Source: Neelides folsomi (Eukaryota; Arthropoda; Collembola; Neelipleona; Neelidae). From it: a stretch of 47,067 bases of DNA. Location: assembly GCA_034687125.1 (NCBI GenBank), contig JAQGBZ010000446.1, positions 1-47,067 on the forward strand, read 5' to 3'. Below, one piece after another: positions 11,000-23,400 of the stretch. The position numbers were made by a program, and so were the translations under genes. The notes below the pieces were generated by a model. The model was given only the letters and a program-made list of their open reading frames with translations, made no database searches and was not told the DNA's origin. Numbering within the stretch: the stretch's first letter is position 1; every line of letters starts with the position of its first letter.

Positions 11000-11007
11000 G
11001 ATTAAAT

Positions 11008-11410
11008 ATATTACATTTTCAGTTAAGGAAATTTCTACTATATAATTAATAATGCCTATGTACAGTATATACATAAATATTACTTGTTAATTTATTGGTA
11101 GTGTAGCACTTATGTATGGTACAATATTATTGCAAATGCATAGGTACTAATAAATATTCATTGTATTGTAATATGTAATTATTTAACAATATTATTCTAT
11201 TTAACTCTATACATGGTTTTTCGATACATAACATATTGAATTATCCTTGCAATCACAAATAGAGCAATTGAATGGTCAATGTTTAGAAGATAATTGGGAA
11301 ATAATCAATTGGATATAATCATGGAGTCATTGTAGTGATTTCTTCAATTAGTTCCCAACCTAAATGTCCATGCAGTTCCCGCTGGTCCGCAATATCCTCG
11401 ATTGGAATTG
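11008..11410. other. AT-rich spacer, probable 3' UTR of the peptide receptor
   Basis: About 400 bp immediately downstream (minus strand) of the peptide GPCR stop codon at 11411-11413. It likely holds its 3' UTR. No gene is supported. Confidence 0.4.
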
Positions 11411-14400
11411 TTACTTAATTTTCCATCCAATGTTCCCTTTATTGTTTCCAAATGGCAATTCCTCTCCGGGTGAGTCGCCGTCGCTCTTGGAACATGTCCA
11501 CCCATTGCTCTTTAACAGCTTCTCGTTCTCTTCGTTTTTATCGTAGTAGGAAACAGACTTGTGGGTTTTGAGCGGAGAATTGAAAGTGGTGGAAAGCGGG
11601 AGAGTTGAATTGGCTTTCGCGTCTTCGTTTTGATTGAGACAGCAGAGGGGAAGTATGGAGGAGTCTGGCAATGAATGACTTTTTTTCGTTTCGTTCAATT
11701 TGATCCGTTGGGTTGGGAGCGGCGGTAATGTGGAAGTCTCTTTGGTTTCATCTTCTTCGGGAATTATGTGTTCCCGACCTATAGGAAGAAAAAATTATTA
11801 GTTGGAATTTGAATTTGGTAAACTTCATTTTGATTAACTCCTGAAATTAATATTTCAGAAATTAATGAAAAAAGTTTTAAAATATTTAATTATTTCATTT
11901 GAGAAGATTATTGAAAATTGAATCATGTTACTTGACAAGTCATTAAAAATTCAAATAAACCGAAATTATTTCCTGTAGAAATTATTTGCGGGTGACATGA
12001 CATTCGATTGCCCGGTTAAGTAACATGATTCAATTTTCAATAATCTTCTCAAATGGAATAGAGTATAAATAGTTTAATAAAAATTTTATAGAGATGGGAA
12101 ATTTATAGAATTTTATAAAGAATTTTGATTAAGAGAGAACTCGATCTGCTATTGGTATAAGTAGGTAGGTAGATAATATGTTTTAGAATAAAATGGAAAA
12201 TGTATTTAAATTTGCAAATTTCAGAATTTTATAAGCAATTTGTAAGTTGAACATTGGAGAAAATTGACTCAGTAATTTGAATCAATTTTGCCTTGAAGTT
12301 GTTGAAGTTAATGCGGATTTTCCTAAATTGGATCTAAAGAATTTAATTTATTTTTAAAGTGGTTTACAACTATTTTTGTATTTATCAGTATAGGTAGGAT
12401 TTCAAAAGAATCCTCCATCATCAAAGTTTCGTTGAGAATCTTATCAGGATTTATTCAATAATGAACGGGAATAAAATGTGCGTTGCGGCATGGGGAAATT
12501 CCATCAATTTTGGTTTACTTTTACAGAGTTTTACATTATAATACAAAGGTAACCCAATATGTTAGGAATTGGGAAAGTCAATCTCGTAATTGAATTCCCA
12601 TCCAACCAAAAAACACAATTTCGGGACATCTCAACATTTTATTCTACGTCTCTTCATTTCCTTCTTCTTTACCATAAAATATGCATACATATACATACAC
12701 ATGTATGTTGATAAAATATGTGATGAAAATGAATATTGAGGGATAAGATGCAAACAAAGAAACCCTAAACAATAAGAATATTTACATTTTCACATGAAAA
12801 ACCTTAAAATTGGGGAAATATATGTATAATGTAATAAAATACTCCTCAATGCAAAATAATATTTTGACAAATATTCCAATGATATGATCTCTTACTTAAG
12901 AGTAATATGTATTATATGAAAATTGACCAAAAAATTTACAAGAGAAGGAAATATTTCTGCATGCGTCAGAGAGATAAATCAAGTGTGCAAATATATAAAA
13001 CTCAGCTCTTCGTTTCCCTTGGTTGACCTTTGTTGACTAAATTATTATTTGATGTCCATAAAATTAATTTTATTCTTCAACTGACTGACTCAAAATTGCA
13101 TTACCTTTAGATCATTATAACATGTGTACTTTTATAACAAATATAGTTTATAAATTCATTTGTTGAATAAAAGCGAAACTACATTTTATCCAATACTCTT
13201 GATATTCTTGTGTTTAACCTTTTATGCTCTTTTGGGTCTATAATTTATATTTCAAAACCTCGCTAGCTTGGTTTAATTAGTTACGGTTTGATTAACCCGG
13301 ATAATAAAATAAGATGCTTTGCGGAACTTAAGGAAGGAAAAGGGCAAAGATCCCTTCAAAAGGGGGAATTTTGTTAAAAGGTTACAAAAAGCCCAAATCC
13401 TTCTTTTGCACGTAATAAGAAAGTGTTTTGGAGTAATATCCTTTAATTTATAAGCTTTCTTTATGGCCCTAAACCATTCAAACAACTGCGTAAATATAAA
13501 GTTCCCTTCCAGTCTCGTCAAAAGAATAAAGGCGATTAAACCAAATTGGGGACATTTAGAAAAGTTCACGAGAGTTCAGAAAATTATTCTAATAAAAGGA
13601 AAACTTTTCAATCTGAACAACAATGCGTAAAGCAATATTTCAACTTTTTTTAAACATTGTTATAAAATTTAAATCCTCATATTTAGTAAAAAGCTTTCCA
13701 CTAATTATGTATAATTTAAACCACGCATGATATTGCTATCATATAAGCTTCGTTAATGGCCTTAAAATGGCACGCACTTTAAATTTACATTTTGAACTTT
13801 TTTAATCCTGTGTACATTACGCGGGAGAGGATCAACAGAAGCGAAGTGATAAATAAAACATTCTCAACTTTCTTTTGTCCTTCTTTTAACTCATTTTTTC
13901 AACTGAAGCTCTTGAACTTTTCTTTTGAGACACTTTGAGTGAAAGTTTGTAAACTTACGCACAAAAGCGATTAAAAATGAGTTTTCTTTGGGGCAGTAAA
14001 TAAACGCGCTTCTCTCTCCTTTTCACTTTTTAATGAGGAAAGCCAATCTTCGTTTAAGAAGAGACAGAAAGAGGAAGAATGGAAGCAACGGCTGGGAGGG
14101 AAGCGATAAAACTTTTATTCATTTCAACCCTCCACTTCAAAGGGAGGAAATGTGTCATTAAGACCAAAATCATTCATTAATTCATCACATGGTACGATTC
14201 TCTTTTTTAATTGAAAAAAGGCGCAAGTTTTCAATTTTACTGAGAAATGTTAGAAATTACTAATAAAATAAATTATTACTTAATGTACAATAAAATGTCT
14301 TGTGGCTTGTTGTGTGTAATTTTGTAATTTATTATTTATTATTATTACAAGAATAAGTATCAAGAATAAGAAAAGATAATTTGTAAATTGAATAAATAAT

Positions 14401-17400
14401 CCATTAAATTATGGTTCATTACTCTTTTACTTCTCTTTTGCTTCCCTTTCATGTTGTCTTAATGTGTTAGTATCAATATCCAAACTTTTGTATATTATAT
14501 ACATTGAAATATAGCCAATAATCGTTTGAGACTTAAGATATTTTATTGCTCATGCTATTGGACTCGTCCCAGAAAAATAGGGAAAGCGGGAAGTCATAAA
14601 CCTTAGTGATATCTTTATAAAATATATCTTTATAAATTACAAAGCTATGAGAAATTGCCAAAAATTGTGATTTTATTTAAACACGCCTGGGTGAAGATTT
14701 TATTACGACGTGTATTAAAAAAACACTTTTTTCAAAAGTGACTCAACCCTATGAAATTACTCTGAATAAATGTGAAATGGAAAAATATTTCAAAAATACT
14801 GATAGATTCAATTTCCAAATATATTCCATTTCAAGATCAACATTCTGTGAGAATTATTTGTAAAAAGTTGGGACAGAATCCAAAATAAGGTTTGATTGTT
14901 CTGGGCACCTTTGAACTTGTAGGTTGAACAAATAGAATTAAATCTTTCCTCCTTAATAAACCATTTGGCCGTTGTCCAAAGAGTTTGTAAGAAGTGAAAT
15001 AGATCTCCCTTCTGGATCTCTGCCCCTTCAAGACCCATTATAGGACTAATATATTGACGTCAACGTTTCATGAAACCGATTCCCAATTGAATGTTTCCCT
15101 ACCCTTTACATTTCAAAATACATTATACTCAATTCCATTCCCTTTAATCTATAAGATGGCCCAGGGATGTATCCAAGACCAAGACAGTGGTTTATCTCTG
15201 CGGGTATTAAATTTCCAGGGACCAATGCCAAACGTCTTTTCTCCTGTCTTCTATTGTTCACCTTATTCTATTTATTTACTCATCTTTTTTCCCATTCTGC
15301 TCAATCAAATAGAAAATTTAATGATGCAATTGATTCCTATTTTTTTAATCTTTTATGGTTTTTTTATCATTCTATGTTTTATTTTACTGCAATATTGTGA
15401 AATACAATATAATATTGATATACATATAATGCACATATATATTAAAATTTACTAAACTAAGTTTATGTAATATGTTACATCTTTATAAAAATGTAATAGT
15501 TTTCCAATGTAAAACAATTAAATAGAAAATGTTCCTAAATGTGAGAATTAGATGAAATTGAACAAGACAGTTTTACCAAAATTTAATATTGTAAAAGCTT
15601 GTTTGAATTTATGTATGAAATATATTGGAATTCATGAATATATTTCATAAAAAATGGGTTGTAGATGTACGTTGTTCTCCGGCCCATTGGCCCTGTAATA
15701 TCCCACCATGGTGATAGGAAGAGACGGAGACCCGACCCAAACTACCCGAAATTACTCAATACTATATACGCTAACAAATACGCCCTCCACTTTGGCAACC
15801 CGCCACTTCCAATTGAAAGAGAGAGATATATAGGGAATAACAATAGGAGCGGAGGAAGCCGTAACTTTTAATGTGATATTGGTAATTGTTGGGCAACCTC
15901 GAGGCATCAGGAGCATCTGGCTCTCTCCACTTAACGTTCAACTTACAAACCCTCCACCACCAGCTTATAATTCTTTCAAAGTTAAACTTTCCCCCCGAAA
16001 CGTGTTTGTAGTGTGAACTTACGACGCGGATCGAATGAGAGATCTCGACGTGGAGTCAATAGAGGAAGATTGATGTTTGGACCGTAGTCGGATAGGAGCT
16101 TTTGGTGTTGTGAGTGACCTTCTTCTTGAACAATGACCTCGTTGGGATTTCGCGGGCGGGGTGGAGCTTCAGAATGACCCAAGTTCCGATGTTCGGATCG
16201 GATGATGACAACTTCGGAACAGCAGAGACATAAGCAGGTGGAGTGAGGCTGGCAAAGCTTTTCTTGAAACGCTTGGCGGAACCGCCGTGACATCACGCTG
16301 TAAAGTATTGGGTTGATGGTCGAGCTCAAGAAGTAGAAAACCCCTGAGGAGAAAATTAATTTAACTTTAATGGCCCATTCAAACTTTTTCAATATGTGGA
16401 AAATCACACAAAAAACCTTCAATTTCGTTTACATCGATTCGCTCATTTTCGACAAGAAGCAATTTTATGAAAGTTTTTTTTATTCAACACGATTTAGGGC
16501 TTGGATAGAATATTAAAAACGTTCATATTGTATAAAATGTTGAGTTTCATTCACTGGTAAATTCAGTCCTTGGAAGTTGTGAATTTTGTTATAAAATATA
16601 ATAAAAACAAGATTAAATCCCGGTTTTATTATAAATTCATAAAGTTTGCAGCAAGTTTTTATCACGAGGTTGTATTGTAGTATATTTAAATAAAATATTT
16701 TGGCGATGTAAAAGTTATATTTGAGTCTGAATCTGAGTTGTGCTTTAAAGCTTGGGTTTATCAACTCGAGAAGGAAGGGAGTCAGTAAAGAAAGTAATTG
16801 AAGATCCTCTAAAGAAATTCATGTGAGGTTCCCCTCGTCCCTAAAACCTCAAAAGCCCTTGTAAGATTACATCCCCCAACCGATCTCGCACCATAAATCT
16901 TCTCAACTTCCCAATCTGAGGGAAAAATCTCAAGGAAATAGAAATTTTTTCTTCCTCCATCACCCAGGAACTTCCGACGTCCTCAATGAGAATTCACAAA
17001 CCGCCACACACTCTGTACGTAAAAGATAATCGAAGACTTCAATGACGTACACACGTTTTCCCTCTCACTTTCCATCATTGGGAAAGAGTGTGGGAGAAAA
17101 GTATAAATTTAATCCTGAAACCATAAAATACGAACAGGCAAATCCCAATACTATTCCTGGAACTGAAGCTGTTCCCCACTCTACCCAACAGAGATATACG
17201 AGGGCGTAAACGTAGTTAACGTAAAACTGACCATAAATTCAATTTTACGCTACAAATTCAAATATTCAACTTGCGCAAAACCAAAAAATAACAACATTGG
17301 TAAACATTAAAAATAATATATCCCGAGATTAAAACTTATCCTAAATTCTGCGATTAAAACATCCTAAATCCTGCGATTAAAATGTTAATAAAATCATCAT

Positions 17401-20400
17401 ATGAACTTTTAAAATTGTCATTATCATTGAATTAATTACGAAAATTAATTTGTAATTTAAATTGATTATTTGTTCTTTATTTGGTATTAAATTACCTGCA
17501 ATGTAAAAGAGATTCTGATTGACACTCCTGAGATCTTCTGTCCAAGTTCCGTAGAGTGTGACGTAGACGAACATGAGACGCTGGGTGTGGTAGGGAGCCC
17601 AGCAGACAAAGAAAGCAATCACAACGGCCACTGGGAAAATTTATCAAAGTGAGATTTTGTTACGAGCGAGGTAATTTTGAGATGAAATACGAGGTTATGA
17701 GATGAAGGGCAGGGTCGTAAAATATCTTTATTCCTCTACCTATCGTCCCCTTGACCGATAATATTCTCAAATGACGTGAGTTACTTTTACCCAACCCAAG
17801 AATCGAATTCCGAAATTCTTCTTCTATATATTTACTTTTTACGAGATTGGCCCGACAGGGTCTTTTACTTCAATTTGCCCGTGCGACGAAAAAAGATACC
17901 TTAACTACTTTAGCTTCCTCCTACATCAAACATATTGAACCTTTCCTTGATCCTTCAAAAACGGCCATTATATAAATATCCTATATAAAAATATAAACCA
18001 TGTACCATTTAGTGAAGAAAAAATCTAATATCTATTACTATTACAATAAGGGTATAAAATCTTTGCGTACAATGGAAAAATAAAGGATATACAGTTCGAC
18101 GACATTTCTCTCGTTCACTTTCTCTAATGTCTTTTTTTACTTGTTACTGAACAGCGACAAATAGGTAATCAATATCACTTTCATATAAATTACATCTGCA
18201 AACATAGTAAAGTACATCTGCACAAACCAATAAATATATTTACTGCATATAACTTTCATTCTCAGTAATTTTATTTGCTTTTGAATACTAAGGTGTTTTT
18301 TGGCAAAAATAGTACGAGTGTGAGTATACCATACAATTGTATGAATATGATCTGTATTTACTCGATACATATTTAGTATGGTTGAGGTTAAATGTTGGAA
18401 TCGTAGTTGAATAAAATTTATAGTAAAGGGAAAGTCATCGTGGCGGGCGATCTCTTGAGAGGCGGCCGAGTAACCGTTTCCACTTTCATTTCCAGATCGG
18501 AGGTCTCTGGAGCGACTCATACATTCCCCCATACACCGTTCTGTACATTACAGATATAGGGGCAAAATATCTCCCCGTTTATTTCCTCTTTTGATTTATC
18601 AAATAAGAAGTTTCGGAATTTGCCCTCCTTTTCTCTTTTTCCATCCTCAGAAGAACACGTGTACAAATCACGGTCTTTCATTGTTTTCACAAAGATTACA
18701 ATACAACCTCATTGATCCGAACAGAATTGTGCAGAATCGGGAATTCCGACAGGGAAAGTCCATCAATTCACATATGCAATTTTTTCCCTTGGTTGGGAAA
18801 AAGTTGAGCAAGAAAAATATGATTGAGGAAGAAAATATCATTGGGGATTCTCTCGGGACCAACCAAGGGCTTGTATTAATAATGTATTACACGTCCTCAG
18901 ATTGCAAGTTTCGGAAACTGTAACTGCATTTTCAGCAAACCTCGACGGAATTTATTCAATATTTTTAGGAAAAAAGCAAAATAACATCTCTATACATTTA
19001 CATGCACTCATATACCTAAAAAATAAGGATGTATACTATCTGTAATCTGTATTACAAATACGTATACTAACAAAAAATGTGTTGTGTACATTTGAAACTT
19101 TCAATAAAAATTTAAATAGAGGTCGTTTTGTATGAATTCTTAATATATAATATATGGTATCTACTGTAGGATACACCAAATATTATATTTTATTGGTATC
19201 GTTTATATTGTACATAATATTGGTAATATTATGTTTGGTATCGTAACTACTCCATGTTTTAAAAAATAGCATAACTATTATTTGTACATAGCTTTTATAT
19301 GATATTTAAAGTTATAAGTTTATATAAGAAATTTATTTATTAAACATGACAGTGAGAGAATTTTGTAAATAATTTATTTGAAGTGTCATACCTAGCATTT
19401 TGATGACAGCCCTTCGACTTTGAGCTTGTCCGCGTTCAGCCTGAGACTGGCTGAATGACTGGGACCTTTTCCCACTCACGTTGTTATGCGGTTGAGAAGA
19501 AGAGAGAAGCGAGGAGTTGTTCGCAAGATTTGGATGATGATCTGAAGGGCGGCATCTCCTCAGGGAATCCGAACGGGAACTCCGATGCAGCACCAACCCA
19601 ATCCGAACATACAAGATGAGTATGAGGGACATGGGAAGAACGAAGAAGATGCAGGTCGAGAGAAGCATCATCAGATGGCAATGGAAATTGGGTTTGTCAA
19701 ATGGAACGCCGCACCATGCTGAAGCTTCAATTGTTTCGTTGGTCAATGCACTCTTCACATAATTCACCTGTTTATATTAAAAATAAAATGTCAAATGGTA
19801 ATATTTTTTTCTATTTTATCTTCAAAGTCACACTACGCAGCAAAACAGTCTCATACTTTAAAGATATGCATATTTTACATGTTTCTGTTTAAAGGTGTAT
19901 GAATTACATTAAAGAACTTCAAACACTTCGAATAACTTACGTGCTTTGACAAGATTAAAGAAATGGGGTTGAGGAAGGAGCAAGTGTAAGTGATCTATGG
20001 TGACATTATCTAATAGAAAAAGTCTCGTAGAACTGACATGATCAAAGATGAAAATAAAAAGTGTGTCATCTCAAGTTGATCTTCGAGACTGCAAAACATG
20101 TTCATGCATAATCCCATCTGTATGGCTGGAAATGGGAAAATAAGGGTAAAACGGAGGGAAAGTTTCCGCCGCTTTCTCCAATTTCGCCTTCAAAAGGGAA
20201 ATACGAAACTACGTGGAAGTTAACGTTTCAATTTGCTATAGACCTTTGGTTTTTGATCTATTACGTTTCTCCGTACCATAGCTTATACAAATACATAAAT
20301 ACTCTAAAAATTGTAATAGAGCGCCCCGCGTTCTATTTGCAATATTTCAAAAACGACCCGCGTTCTATTCCAACAAACGCAATTGTAGTAGTTGCAAACC

Positions 20401-23400
20401 CCAAATATGAAAATAATTTAAATAAAATCGTGGTCATTGTCAATAAGAACTTTGTTCAATGCATGTTCTTCATAGTCCTCTTTAATAATAATGGCATTCG
20501 GTGCCTCAGTATCTCTCACCAACTTTGTCTATCTATGTAGTAATATACATAAATACATGTATTCATGTATTTGGTATATAGGTACCCGCGTTGTATTAAA
20601 AGCCCGCGTTCTATTTACATAATCTAACAAAACACCCGCGTTCTATTAAAGGTCGTGTTCTATTAGAGGCCCCGCGTTCTAATACAGTTTTTAGAGTATA
20701 TAAAATACACGATGGCTGTATATATACTAGGTAAAATATCAGAGTAGAGTACATATTACAAAATTTAACATATATGGTATGGTACATAAATAATATGGTA
20801 GGTATATTTACTTTACTCTGCATATAATACATATATTTCCACTCTGTGACAGAGGACGAAGGAGCTGAAGGACAGTCTTATGGTTAGCTATATTTCCGAT
20901 GTTCATTCGATTTTTCTGGAAAAAGGAAAGTTTGCTTTTAGTTTCCTTTTAAAAAGAATTAGGTAATGAATGGGATTAAATCTATTAATTTACTTCCTCA
21001 AGCTACTACTTAAGATTCTTTTTTTGTTCTTTGAGGTCGAATTTCCCTCAACGTCGGAGTGGCTCAGTTTTCTCCGTTGCATGAAAAGGAACGGAATTTG
21101 ATTTTAATCATGTTAATTAAAGTGTCGTTTGTCACATTTCCCGCTTTCAATTTACTCCTCACGAGTTGAGCTTTTGGGTAAGGGAAAAAAGACACGCGAG
21201 AAGCTTGGAAATTTGATTATAATTGCAAAGCCCATTGTGGTGAGGTTATTAGTCAGAGTATTATAATGTCATTGGAAGGGAGCGAAGGGGAAATGACAAA
21301 AGAGTTCCCAGCTCTCAGACGACCACTTCCTCTGCAAATGAATTCATTTGTGTTCTTTCTCCCTCTCTCCACTGCCAGTCTCGCCGGGAGAGTTTGGGGG
21401 GAAATGGGGAAATAAAGACTTTTAATAAAGATAATTTATCCTAACTGTTTGTTCCCTTTCTCTAGACTTCTTCTTTTTTATTAATTCTCCCATGCTCTTA
21501 ATTTGTACAATTCACAAATATAATTGGCTAAAATTTAGCTACAAAGTTTCGTTGTGAAATTTCTTATTGGATAAATTTTAGCCGTTAAAATGAACAGAAT
21601 GAGAACATGAAAGTCAACAGATTGGGTAATAAGAAATTCATAATTATGATTCCAATTAATGGCGCTAAATCATTTACGGCCTTCTTTTATAGTCTTAACT
21701 CAATTTTAGCTGGTTCTTTTGATGTGCTTAAAGCACAATGTATTTTAGGTCTATTTCAATGACGGGCGATAAAAATCCGTGTGCGAATTCCTTTAAATGC
21801 AAATTGAGTGAATGGGAAGTGAGCGAAATGAAGGGAATTTCACATTTAATCAAATTATTTTTCACACATTTCGCTCTTTTCCCTTTCAATTCCTCCCAAA
21901 TGAAATTTTTAGCCGGTGGAGCGAAAACTCATTCGGAGAGGAAGTTTTTAATAGAGAATAAAATGCAGTTGGAGTGGAGAACGGGAGAAGAAAACCGCGC
22001 GGCGTCTCTTCCGTTTGTTTAACTCTCACAATGCGGAACTGCAAGATAGGAATTACAATGGGAGGAAATTCGTCGAACAACTCGAGTTTGTTTTAGATCA
22101 CTTTGGCCCGATTTAGCTCACTTTGGCTGTTGGCTTTAGGAATCAAACGGAGGTTTTTGCGTATTTGATTCTTAATTTAAACTTTGCCTTAACTTTTTTG
22201 GCCCAATTGGGTGAATTTGTAATTAGAAGGATAATAGTTTATCTATTGAGCAAGAATAGCAGCACAAGGGTTTTTATAATTTCTAATTTTAAATTCACCC
22301 GTTTGAAAGTCATGAGAATGGGGAGGGCATCTGGAAGAGATTTAAATCCTGCTATGAGATTCCATTTTAGATTCTGACTTAATGAGAAAGATGTTGAGGA
22401 AGATTTAATGCGGAAACTTGAGACGAATGTGGGTTAAATTTACTATTTAATTGATTCATATTCCAATGAACTACATTTTTACCCTCAAGCCCTCAATGAT
22501 TAAAATAAAAAAATTCCTACATTTAATTAAAAAATTCTATCTGATTAAAAATTAAAATATTTTCTTTTGATTAATTAATTATTTAAATTAACTAGGTATT
22601 CAAATTATTTAATGCAATGCAGTGTTTATAATTAAAGTCGGGAGTCGAATTGTCAAATGCATGAATTCAAGTATCGAAATGAAACGAGTGCTATATAAAT
22701 AAATCAGATATGTATTAAATGAATATTCTTGATTTCGGGACAAATACAAATATTCATCAATTGCATCATATCACAATATTTGGCTAGTTTAGTTACAATT
22801 ACATAATCAAATAAACTATTTCATGAACAGGTAATGGAACTATTGAATGACATAATGAGTTAAAGCGGAACAATGGTCCGTTTGGGGCGGAATAGCCAAT
22901 TAGGGAGATTTGATGAAGGCAGAATAAGTTTAATAAGTTTCCCTCATTTCCTCACAGGTTGACAATGGTCGGCCACATCTGGTGTTTTCCTTCCCTCAAT
23001 CCAAATTGTGGAAAGGCGGAGGGATTAGAATGGGAAATTCACAACTTCCAAACTCCCAATGTCTGGAACTGACAACTCGCAAAGCATTTGAATGGGCGAT
23101 CAATCCATTAAGAGATAAGCTCTATATGTTATGCAACAACTGGAAATGATATGACAAGGAATGAGGCATTTGATGGGTGTAAGTGTGAAAATATGTAAAT
23201 ACCCTCACTTTCTCTTTTTAAATTTGGGTAATTCAGTTCCAGACAGGGGAATTCCACAATAGAAATTGTTCAGAATTCAGACAAACTTTTTTTTCGTCTT
23301 TTCAACAAAGCGCCTTAATACTTACGTCATTCATTTAATACTATTTTATACTATTCATATTATTATGCATATGATGTTTTTTATATTCACAATGGAATTT

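Noticed and set aside
15054..15455. 133-codon + strand open frame in receptor intron 5.
   Set aside because: Phe/Ile/Tyr-rich second half typical of AT-rich DNA, no motif, and it lies inside an intron on the other strand.
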